From Pseudorhodoplanes sp. (GTDB taxonomy: Bacteria; Pseudomonadota; Alphaproteobacteria; Rhizobiales; Xanthobacteraceae), in NCBI GenBank assembly GCA_022843165.1, contig JALHOD010000008.1, forward strand, positions 101,198-165,197: a stretch of DNA of 64,000 nt, read 5' to 3'. Position numbers and translations under genes: made by a program. The notes below the pieces were generated by a model, which saw nothing but the letters and a program-made list of their open reading frames with translations, was not told the origin of the DNA and ran no database searches. Below, in pieces: positions 1-7,611 of this stretch (the first letter of the stretch is position 1; each line of letters begins with the position of its first letter).

Positions 1-2
1 AT

Positions 3-272
3 CTCACTATTTCTACTGAACCGGTCGAAGGCCAGATGGTTCAGATCAGCGTGGCGGATACCGGAATCGGCATTCCACCCGAGATGACATCACAATTGTT
101 TCAGCCTTTTGTCACGACAAAACGTGATGGAATGGGTGTGGGTCTGTCCATCTCCAAGACAATCGTCGATACCCATGGGGGGCGTCTGTGGGCGGAGGCG
201 AATCCCAAAGGCGGGACCGTCTTTCGCTTCACCTTGCGTCTGGTAAGCGCCGAGGATCTGCAGGATGACTGA
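3..272 (+). CDS. C-terminal part of a FixL-like sensor histidine kinase (5' truncated by the window)
   Basis: The frame is open from base 3 and lacks its start, so only the end of the ATP-binding domain is present. The HATPase_c signatures are clear: a G1/N-type stretch DTGIGIPPEM, an F-box-like LFQPFVTTK, and a G2-type GMGVGLSISK followed by a HGGRLWAE strand, as in FixL/DctB-type kinases. It would autophosphorylate on a His outside the window and pass the phosphate to the next gene's product. Its last 8 bases overlap the response regulator start, so the pair is translationally coupled. The sensor domain is not visible, so calling it FixL rests on the FixJ-like partner. Confidence 0.9.
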   Translation, partial: LTISTEPVEGQMVQISVADTGIGIPPEMTSQLFQPFVTTKRDGMGVGLSISKTIVDTHGGRLWAEANPKGGTVFRFTLRLVSAEDLQDD

Positions 273-888
273 CAAGGACATCGTTCATATCGTTGATGAC
301 GACGAGGCCGTTCGCGATTCGCTGGCATTTCTGCTTGGGACCGCAGCGATGAAGGTTCGCCTTCATGAATCGGCTGCGGAGTTTCTTGCCAAGTTCAATC
401 AGGAAGAATCCGGCTGCATCGTCACCGATATCCGCATGCCCGGCATGGATGGGCTCGAACTGTTGCGGAAGCTCAAGGAATCCCGAGTTGCTACGCCGGT
501 CATCGTCATTACCGGGCATGGCGATATCCCGCTGGCCGTGGAGGCGATGAAAGCGGGCGCCAGCGATTTTCTCGAAAAGCCGTTCGATCAGGACACGGTG
601 CTGTCCGCGATCCGGACCGCACTGAGCCGACGACAAGAGGAGGGTAGCCGGTCCGCCGAGCAATTGGCCATCGGTGAGCGGCTTGCAGCATTGTCGCCGC
701 GCGAAAAGCAGGTTCTGGACGGGTTGATTGCCGGCTTGCCGAACAAGACCATTGCCTATGACCTTGGTATCAGTGCCCGAACCGTCGAGGTGTATCGCGC
801 CAATGTCATGACCAAGATGGGCGCCAACAGCCTCCCGGATCTGGTGAGGATGGCTTTGACCGTCAATATGGCCGAACGCAAGACTTAG
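265..888 (+). CDS. FixJ-family two-component response regulator (207 aa)
   Basis: A receiver domain (about residues 1-120) is followed by a LuxR-type helix-turn-helix (about 140-200). The acidic pocket is seen in VDDDEAVRDS, the phospho-acceptor Asp in VTDIRMPGMDG, and the conserved Lys in FLEKPFD. The output domain reads LSPREKQVLDGL, then NKTIAYDLGISARTVEVYR. Length and domain order match FixJ. It overlaps the kinase gene by 8 bases. FixJ proteins activate oxygen-responsive regulators such as FixK, which makes the FNR/FixK-like box at 3675-3688 worth noting, although a direct link is only inferred. Confidence 0.93.
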   Translation: MTDKDIVHIVDDDEAVRDSLAFLLGTAAMKVRLHESAAEFLAKFNQEESGCIVTDIRMPGMDGLELLRKLKESRVATPVIVITGHGDIPLAVEAMKAGASDFLEKPFDQDTVLSAIRTALSRRQEEGSRSAEQLAIGERLAALSPREKQVLDGLIAGLPNKTIAYDLGISARTVEVYRANVMTKMGANSLPDLVRMALTVNMAERKT

Positions 889-3590
889 CCGTTGGGAGCT
901 AAGAGAGAATAGCTGACAAAGCTCAATTCCGGCTCTTCGGCGTCGGCCTCGACGCTGAATCCCAGTTCCCGGCACATCCGCAGCATGATGGTGTTCTCGC
1001 GCAAAACCTGCCCGTGGATGCGCCGCAAACCTTCCGCGCGGGCATACTCAATCATCAGTTCCATCAGTTTCCACCCGAGGCCGCGGCCCTTTAGGTCCGA
1101 GCGCAGGAGGATGGCATACTCGGCGGTGTCGTAATTGGCATCAGCATGCAACCGCACCACGCCGTTCAACTCACCCGATGCCTCATCAATGGCGATAAAG
1201 GCCATGGCGCGCGCATAATCAATCTGGGTCAGACGCGCAATAAAGGGATGGTTGGGATCCTTGACCGATGCGAAAAAACGCAGCCTCAGATCCTCTTCTG
1301 ACACACGCTTGAAGAAGTCGGTGAATAACGGCTCGTCCTCCGGCCGAACCGGACGGACGAATATCCGCCAGTCTGAATCGAGCGTCAGGCGGCGTTCCCA
1401 TTGCTTGGGATAGGGACGGATGGCGAGATGCTCATGCGCGCGCCCGTGCCGTCCCGCAGGGATCGCGGATACGGCCACTCGGGCGTCCAGGCACAGCACG
1501 CCGGTCTCATCCGCGAGGAGAGGGTTGATGTCGAGTTCCTGGATTTGCGGTATGTCGGCGGCCATTTGCGCGATTTTTACCAGCGTCAGTGCAATGGCGT
1601 CTTGGTTGGCTGCGGGAATATCGCGATAGGCGGCGAGAATGCGCGCTACTCTGGTCCGCCCGATCAGATCCTGCGCAAGTTTCATGTCGAGGGGCGGCAA
1701 GGCCAACGCCTTGTCGTTGATGACTTCGACCGCCGTTCCGCCGCGCCCAAACAATATGACCGGACCGAATACGGAATCGGGAGCAATGCCAAGGATGAGC
1801 TCGCGCGCATGAGGGCGGCGGATCATCGGTTGCAGAATGAATCCATCCATGCGCGCATCCGGCTTCAATTGCCGGACATTGGCGATCATGTCGGTCGCGG
1901 CCTGAACGACCTCCGGCTCGTTGACGAGGTCCAGCCGCACACCGCCCACATCCGATTTGTGGACAATGTCGCGTGAAAATATCTTGAGCGCCACGGTCAT
2001 GCCGTCGGCAAAAAACGGCGCCGCCACGCGTCCCGCCGCCTCGGGGGTCGCAGCGTGGACGGTGACAACGAGGGGTACGGCATAGGCGCGAAAGAGCGCA
2101 ACCAGTTCAAGTGGATCGAGCCAGCGGCGCCCCTCCGTGAGGACCTTGTCTACGACGGCGTTAGCAGCTTCTTCGTCCGCCTCGAACTGCTCGGGAAGAC
2201 TCGGTGGCATTTCCATCAAGGCAATGGCGGCTTCCCGATAACGTACGAGATGCATGAAGCCCCGAATGGCTTCGGCCTCCGTGGGATAATGCGGAATGGC
2301 CGCGGCGTTGAAAATCTGTGAAGCGCGATCATTGTCGCCGATCCATGACGCGAAAATCGGTTTTGGCTCCACCCATTTCGTTCGCTGCGCCACGACGGCT
2401 TGTGATATGGCCGTGGCGACTTCGACGGGTGATGTCAGTGCAGTCGGAACGTTCAGGATGAGAACCGCATCGTTTTCGGTATCCGTCAAAAGCTCATCGA
2501 GTGCGGCAAGGTAGCGCGCCGGGTCGGCGTCGCCGATGATGTCCACCGGATTTGCCCTCGACCAGGTCGAGGGCAGGACCGCGTCGAGACGCGACAGGGT
2601 TTCGTGCGAAATATCAGCCGTGCGGCCGCCAAGATCGCGCAGGCGATCGATCGCGAGAACGCCGACGCCTCCGCCGTTGGTCAGGACTGCGAGCCGGTTG
2701 CCCTTGAAGGACTTGACACGACTCAGTGTCTCCGCGGCGTCAAACAGCTCACTGAGGTCGAACACCCGCAAAAGCCCGGCGCGACGGAAGGCGGCGTCGT
2801 AGACGGCGTCGGATCCCGCAAGCGCGCCTGTATGCGTGGCGGCGGCCTTGGCGCCTTCGACGTGCCGGCCGGCCTTGACGACAACGACGGGTTTGGTTCG
2901 TGCCGCTGCACGCGCCGCGGACATGAACTTTCGGGCGTCCTTGATCGACTCGACATAGAGCAGAATGGCGCGGGTTCTGGGATCAAGCGCGAAATGATCG
3001 AGCAAATCGCCGATATCGATATCGAGTTGATCTCCGATCGACGCGATCGCCGAGAAGCCAATTTCATTCTCGATTCCCCATTCCGCAAGCGCTGCGGCGA
3101 TGGCTCCCGATTGCGAGATCAACGCAAGATCGCCGGATTTCGGCATGCGCGCAGCGAAGCTCGCATTCAGGGCGGTATGCGGCACGATCAGGCCGAGACA
3201 ATTGGGTCCCAGCAGCCGCAAGCCGTATTTGCGGGCTACCGTTTCAGACTGGTCGGCGAGCGAGCCAGGCCCGTGGCCAAGGCCGGCGGTCAGGATGATG
3301 GCTGCGCCGACCCCCGCTTCGCCCGCGTCTTTCACGATGGCCGGGATTGCCGGGGCCGGAGTTGCAATAATCACTAAGTCGGGCGCCTTCGTCAGATCGC
3401 GAACGGTCGGAACGCATCTTGCGCCATTGATTTCGCGGTAGCGTGGATTGACCAGTTCGACTGCGCCGGCAAACCCTGCCGCGCGAACGTTCTTGAGAAC
3501 GGCGTTGGCAAGCGATCCGTCACGTGCGCTCGCCCCGACGATGGCAAGCGATTGCGGAGAGAAGAGCTGCGAAAACCGGTAAGTCGACAT
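885..3590 (-). CDS. Pat-type ADP-forming acyl-CoA synthetase / GNAT acetyltransferase fusion (901 aa)
   Basis: Domains in order are: a CoA-binding Rossmann domain (about 10-130, IVGASARDGS), succinyl-CoA-ligase-like domains (about 150-450), an ATP-grasp domain (about 480-710), and a C-terminal GNAT domain (about 740-895, with RSDLKGRGLGWKLMELMIEYA as the acetyl-CoA loop region). The His of THTGALAGSD (about residue 253) sits where ADP-forming acyl-CoA synthetases carry their phosphohistidine, so the synthetase half may still be active. Proteins of this architecture (Pat) acetylate and silence acyl-CoA synthetases in Salmonella and Rhodopseudomonas. The stop overlaps the 3' end of the response regulator gene by 4 bases, so the two genes are convergent. 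Confidence 0.9.
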   Translation of the reverse strand: MSTYRFSQLFSPQSLAIVGASARDGSLANAVLKNVRAAGFAGAVELVNPRYREINGARCVPTVRDLTKAPDLVIIATPAPAIPAIVKDAGEAGVGAAIILTAGLGHGPGSLADQSETVARKYGLRLLGPNCLGLIVPHTALNASFAARMPKSGDLALISQSGAIAAALAEWGIENEIGFSAIASIGDQLDIDIGDLLDHFALDPRTRAILLYVESIKDARKFMSAARAAARTKPVVVVKAGRHVEGAKAAATHTGALAGSDAVYDAAFRRAGLLRVFDLSELFDAAETLSRVKSFKGNRLAVLTNGGGVGVLAIDRLRDLGGRTADISHETLSRLDAVLPSTWSRANPVDIIGDADPARYLAALDELLTDTENDAVLILNVPTALTSPVEVATAISQAVVAQRTKWVEPKPIFASWIGDNDRASQIFNAAAIPHYPTEAEAIRGFMHLVRYREAAIALMEMPPSLPEQFEADEEAANAVVDKVLTEGRRWLDPLELVALFRAYAVPLVVTVHAATPEAAGRVAAPFFADGMTVALKIFSRDIVHKSDVGGVRLDLVNEPEVVQAATDMIANVRQLKPDARMDGFILQPMIRRPHARELILGIAPDSVFGPVILFGRGGTAVEVINDKALALPPLDMKLAQDLIGRTRVARILAAYRDIPAANQDAIALTLVKIAQMAADIPQIQELDINPLLADETGVLCLDARVAVSAIPAGRHGRAHEHLAIRPYPKQWERRLTLDSDWRIFVRPVRPEDEPLFTDFFKRVSEEDLRLRFFASVKDPNHPFIARLTQIDYARAMAFIAIDEASGELNGVVRLHADANYDTAEYAILLRSDLKGRGLGWKLMELMIEYARAEGLRRIHGQVLRENTIMLRMCRELGFSVEADAEEPELSFVSYSLLAPNG

Positions 3591-3674
3591 GAGCGGTCTC
3601 TTTCGGCCTGACGCTGTATGGAGTGGCGGTTCCTTCGTGGATTCGATGCTTGTGGTTCGAAGGTCCGTCGTGAG

Positions 3675-3688
3675 TTGATCTGTCTCAA
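3675..3688. promoter_or_regulatory. FNR/FixK-like box TTGA-N6-TCAA
   Basis: TTGATCTGTCTCAA matches the conserved TTGA and TCAA halves of the FNR/FixK consensus at the right spacing. The full TTGAT-N4-ATCAA form has one mismatch. The centre is 67 bases upstream of the anion transporter ATG. A class II promoter with the box at -41.5 would start near 3723, with the AT-rich ATTTTA at 3711-3716 as a weak -10. A FixLJ-type pair lies close by. Confidence 0.45.
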
Positions 3689-3748
3689 GGTCTCAAATCG
3701 GCTCGTGTCCATTTTAGTCCGGTCCAACCGAACGCCGGAGCAGGGACC

Positions 3749-5251
3749 ATGGCGACCACAGATGTGCCTTCACAGTCAACTCCACAGCCCCGCGGATGGT
3801 TGGCCTCGAATTGGGGGGTGTTGGCTGCAATCGGGGCATTGATCGTCATTCTTATCCTACCGACACCCACCGGTCTGCCGGTGGCCGGACAGCGCATGCT
3901 TGGGGTTCTAGTGTTTGCCGTTATCATCTGGATGACGGAAGCGCTGGACTATGCCGTGTCGGCGGTGGTGATTGCCGCCCTCATGGCTTTTCTTCTGGGG
4001 ACGGCGCCAAGCATTGCCAACCCGAAAGTCCTGTTGGGCACCAGCGCGGGGCTTGGGCTGGCCTTTAGCGGTTTTGCCAATACGGCGCTGGCGCTGGTCG
4101 CGGCGGCACTGTTCCTGGCAGCCGCCATGACGATCACCGGCCTGGACAAGCGAATCGCGCTCACCATTCTCTCCTATGTCGGAACAAAGACGCGGCAAGT
4201 TGTGGCCGGGTCCATTCTGGTCGGATTTGTCATTGCATTCCTGGTGCCTTCGACCACCGCCCGAGTCTCGTGCCTTGTGCCGATCATGCTCGGGATCATC
4301 GCGGCCTTCGGCGTCGATCGCAAAGGCGCTTTTGCCGGCATGTTGATGATCACGACCGTGCAAACGGCCAGCATCTGGAATGTGGGCATCAAGACCGCCG
4401 CCGCGCAGAATATGGTGGCGATTGGATTCATCGAAAAAGCCTTTCAGCGTACAATCACCTGGCTGGAATGGCTTATCGCGGCCGCGCCGTTCGGAATTCT
4501 GATGTCCGTCGCTTTGTATTTCGTCATGACACGGATGATGCCGCCCGAGGTAAAGGAAGTGCCGGGCGGGCGCGACGCAATTCGCAAATCGCTGGCCGAT
4601 CTGGGTTCGATGAAGGCCTCGGAAAAGAAATTGCTCGCGATCTCGCTGACTTTGCTGGCGCTCTGGTCGACCGAAGGCGTGCTGCACAGATTTGATACCT
4701 CGTCGACCACGGTGGCGGCGGTCGCGCTGATGTTCTTACCCGGCATCGGCATCATGACTTGGAAGCAGGCGCAACCGGTCATTCCGTGGGGAACAATCGT
4801 CCTGTTCGGGGTCGGCATCAGTCTCGGAACGGCATTGCTGCAAACCAAGGGAGCGGTCTGGCTGGCCGATCTGGTGGTCGCGGAATTCGGACTCAGGAAC
4901 GCCACGTCGATGTTCATCCTCGGTGTGATGAGCCTCTTTCTCATCGTCATTCATCTGGGATTTGCCAGCGCGACTGCGCTGGCCTCCGCGATGATTCCGA
5001 TTGTCATCGCAGTGCTGCAGGGCGTCGCGACGCCGGGCATCAACGTTGTTGGAATGACCATGCTGCTGCAGTTTGTCGTCAGCTTCGGCTTTATCTTGGT
5101 CGTGAACGCGCCCCAGAACATGGTGGCCTATGGCACCGGGACTTTCGAGGCGCGCGATTTTGTGAGAACCGGTCTGGTTCTGACGGTGATCGCGTTTGCG
5201 CTTGTTCTGATCCTCGGAGCCACCTATTGGCGATGGCTGGGTTATACGTAA
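3749..5251 (+). CDS. SLC13/DASS-family anion transporter (500 aa)
   Basis: A polytopic inner-membrane protein with 11-12 hydrophobic segments. SFLVPSTTAR (the family P-S-T-T-x-R signature) falls in the first half, and a second re-entrant region around VVNAPQNMVAYGTG lies near the C-terminus, as expected of the two pseudo-symmetric halves of SLC13 carriers. These carriers move sulfate or di/tricarboxylates with sodium; the substrate cannot be read from the sequence. GGAG lies just upstream of the ATG. It stands alone behind the FNR/FixK-like box and is followed 40 bases later by an APC permease in the same direction, so both may be expressed together. Confidence 0.88.
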   Translation: MATTDVPSQSTPQPRGWLASNWGVLAAIGALIVILILPTPTGLPVAGQRMLGVLVFAVIIWMTEALDYAVSAVVIAALMAFLLGTAPSIANPKVLLGTSAGLGLAFSGFANTALALVAAALFLAAAMTITGLDKRIALTILSYVGTKTRQVVAGSILVGFVIAFLVPSTTARVSCLVPIMLGIIAAFGVDRKGAFAGMLMITTVQTASIWNVGIKTAAAQNMVAIGFIEKAFQRTITWLEWLIAAAPFGILMSVALYFVMTRMMPPEVKEVPGGRDAIRKSLADLGSMKASEKKLLAISLTLLALWSTEGVLHRFDTSSTTVAAVALMFLPGIGIMTWKQAQPVIPWGTIVLFGVGISLGTALLQTKGAVWLADLVVAEFGLRNATSMFILGVMSLFLIVIHLGFASATALASAMIPIVIAVLQGVATPGINVVGMTMLLQFVVSFGFILVVNAPQNMVAYGTGTFEARDFVRTGLVLTVIAFALVLILGATYWRWLGYT

Positions 5252-5291
5252 CCGCCACGCGGTGCCCTGAAATAGGGAAGCGGGGTACGGA

Positions 5292-6578
5292 ATGCAGCTC
5301 AAGCGCGTTCTGGGTCCGGTTCAACTGACTTTCTACAGTGTTGGCGTCATCATCGGTGCCGGCGTCTATTCGGTCATTGGCGCGGCGGCGGGGCTGGCAG
5401 GTGAAAGCCTCTGGCTGAGTTTTCTGGCCGGGGCGGTGGTCGCACTGCTCACCGCCTTGTCCTATGCGGAGATGACCACGTCGTTCCCGGGAGCGGGCGC
5501 TGAATACGTCTATATGCGGCTCGCCTTTCCGGGCATGAACTGGATCTCATTCGCGGTCGGACTGATCATTCTGATCGGCGGTGCGGCGACGGCGGCAACG
5601 GTGGCTGTGGCCTTTGGCGGTTATCTCAAAACCTTCATGGCCGTGCCGACCGTTCTGTCCGCCACCTTTTTGCTTGCCGTCTGCACGGCCTTCAATATCT
5701 GGGGACTGCATGAATCGAGTTGGGTCAACATCGCCTTTACCTCGATCGAGATAGGCGGCCTGTTGCTGGTGATTGCCGCTGGCATCGCGCATGATGGGTT
5801 TGTTGAACCCTTGCTCACCATCGAGATCCAGCCTAGGTTCATGGCGGCCACGGCGCTTCTGTTTTTTGTCTATCTCGGGTTCGAGGAAGTCGCCAATCTG
5901 AGCGAGGAAGTTCACGATCCGGCACGCTCCATGCCGCGCGCGATCCTCTGGAGCATTGTCATCACCACTATCCTGTATGTGTTGGTTTCTCTGGCCGTGG
6001 TCGCGCTGGCAAGCCCGTCCGAACTGGCCGGGAGCGAAGCGCCGCTCACCGTGGCGATCCAGAAGGTTTGGTCGGGCGCGGGCTATTTCCTTAGCGGGAT
6101 CGCGCTGTTCGCAACGGCCAACACGGTGCTGATCACCCTTATTGCAACATCCCGGCTGGCTTTCTCCATGGCGCGGGACGCCGAAATTCCTCCAATCATT
6201 GCGAGTCTGCTGCCAAGGCGGCAAACGCCGTGGATTGCGGCTTTGCTGGCATTTGTGATGGCGGCGGTGCTGATTCCCTCCGGCAGTCTCGAACTCCTGG
6301 CCGGGCTTTCCTCGTTTGCGGCGTTGCTGGCGTTTCTTGCGGTTAATATTGGCCTGATCGCGCTTCGGTATGAACTGCCCGATCATCACCGGCCGTTCCG
6401 GGTGCCGTTGAGCATTGGCCGGTTGCCGCTTATTCCGCTCGCAGCCATCGGCGCCATCCTGGTGCTTCTGGTGTATTTCGACTGGAAGATTTATGTCGCA
6501 GGTGCCGTGGCCTTTGCGGTGAGCGGGATCGCGCTTGGGATCCGTCACTGGTTCAACAATCAGCCGGCCCGCTTGTAA
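5292..6578 (+). CDS. APC-superfamily amino acid permease (428 aa)
   Basis: About twelve membrane segments. The N-terminal GVIIGAGVYSVIG is the helix-1 glycine-rich signature of amino acid/polyamine/organocation transporters, followed by SYAEMTTSFPGAGAEYVY, the helix-2 consensus. FEEVANLSEEVHDPARSMPRA is the conserved cytoplasmic loop. It sits 40 bases after the SLC13 transporter. The substrate is unknown. The gene converges on the alcohol dehydrogenase gene, with only 16 bases between the stop codons. Confidence 0.9.
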   Translation: MQLKRVLGPVQLTFYSVGVIIGAGVYSVIGAAAGLAGESLWLSFLAGAVVALLTALSYAEMTTSFPGAGAEYVYMRLAFPGMNWISFAVGLIILIGGAATAATVAVAFGGYLKTFMAVPTVLSATFLLAVCTAFNIWGLHESSWVNIAFTSIEIGGLLLVIAAGIAHDGFVEPLLTIEIQPRFMAATALLFFVYLGFEEVANLSEEVHDPARSMPRAILWSIVITTILYVLVSLAVVALASPSELAGSEAPLTVAIQKVWSGAGYFLSGIALFATANTVLITLIATSRLAFSMARDAEIPPIIASLLPRRQTPWIAALLAFVMAAVLIPSGSLELLAGLSSFAALLAFLAVNIGLIALRYELPDHHRPFRVPLSIGRLPLIPLAAIGAILVLLVYFDWKIYVAGAVAFAVSGIALGIRHWFNNQPARL

Positions 6579-6580
6579 TC

Positions 6581-6593
6581 CTTGCGGCGCAAG
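6581..6593. terminator. short hairpin between convergent genes
   Basis: CTTGC-ggc-GCAAG forms a 5-bp stem followed by TTTA, exactly between the convergent permease and dehydrogenase stops. The stem is short, so this is only a possible terminator. Confidence 0.22.
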
Positions 6594-6594
6594 T

Positions 6595-7578
6595 TTACGG
6601 GACCAGAACGGCTGCACCGACGATGTTTCCCTTTCTGATATCCTCGATCGCCTCATTGGCGCGATCAAGTCGGTAGCGTGTCGTATGGGTCTTCACGCCG
6701 GCTTGCTGCGCGACCGCGAGAAAATCGTGGCCGTCCTTGCGGGTGAGATTGGCCACGGACACGATCTGGCGTTCTTCCCATAGCAGGCGGTAGGGGAAGG
6801 CCGGAATGTCGCTCATGTGAATGCCGCCGCAGACGACGCGGCCGCCCTTCTTCACATGGCGCAAAGCGGTCGGAACAAGCGCGCCGATTGGCGCAAAGAT
6901 GATTGCGGCATCCAGCAATTCCGGCGGATTATCGTCGGACGATCCCGCCCAGGTCACACCGAGCGATCGCGCGTGGCTTTGGGCAAGCTCGTCGCCCGGC
7001 CGTGTGAAGGCATGAACCCTGCGGCCCTGCCATGCGCAAACCTGCGCGATGATATGCGCGGCGGCGCCAAAACCGTAAATGCCGATGGCCTCGCCCTGAC
7101 CCGCCGCAACAAGGGAACGCCAGCCGATCAGGCCCGCGCAGAGCAGCGGGGCCGCGGCAACGGGATCGTCGTAACCATCAAGTGCGAAGGTGTAATCTGA
7201 GTCGGAAACGGCATGTGTGGCGAAGCCGCCGTCACGGGTATAGCCGGTGAAGAGCGGCTGATCACAGAGATTTTCCCGACCCGACAGACAATAAGCGCAA
7301 TGATTGCAAGTATGACCGAGCCAGGGAACCCCGACGCGCTGCCCCTTGGCGTAGCCGGTCACGCCATCACCCCATGTTTCGACACGGCCGACGATCTCAT
7401 GACCAGGAATCAGCGGCAGCTTGGGCGAGGGCAGGTCGCCGTCAACCACATGAAGATCGGTGCGGCACACCGCACAGGCCTCCACGCGAATGAGAATTTC
7501 ACCGTCGCCTGGATGTGGAATCGGCCGTGTTTCCAGCGTCAGCGGCTTTCGGATCTCGTGGAGAACCATGGCCTGCAT
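6595..7578 (-). CDS. zinc-dependent alcohol dehydrogenase, MDR family (327 aa)
   Basis: A GroES-like N-terminal half has the catalytic-zinc Cys in CAVCRTDLH and the following GHE motif. The structural-zinc loop CNHCAYCLSGRENLC supplies four cysteines. The Rossmann half carries YGFGAAAHIIAQV for NAD(P). The protein is a little shorter than the usual 340-350 residues but complete. It would interconvert a primary alcohol and an aldehyde. It lies downstream of the ACP-ligase-acyltransferase gene on the same strand with a 33-base gap, which suggests co-transcription and perhaps a fatty-alcohol or aldehyde role; that link is inference. Confidence 0.9.
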   Translation of the reverse strand: MQAMVLHEIRKPLTLETRPIPHPGDGEILIRVEACAVCRTDLHVVDGDLPSPKLPLIPGHEIVGRVETWGDGVTGYAKGQRVGVPWLGHTCNHCAYCLSGRENLCDQPLFTGYTRDGGFATHAVSDSDYTFALDGYDDPVAAAPLLCAGLIGWRSLVAAGQGEAIGIYGFGAAAHIIAQVCAWQGRRVHAFTRPGDELAQSHARSLGVTWAGSSDDNPPELLDAAIIFAPIGALVPTALRHVKKGGRVVCGGIHMSDIPAFPYRLLWEERQIVSVANLTRKDGHDFLAVAQQAGVKTHTTRYRLDRANEAIEDIRKGNIVGAAVLVP

Positions 7579-7611
7579 CTGTCATTCCATGTGATGTAAT
7601 CGGTCTGACAT

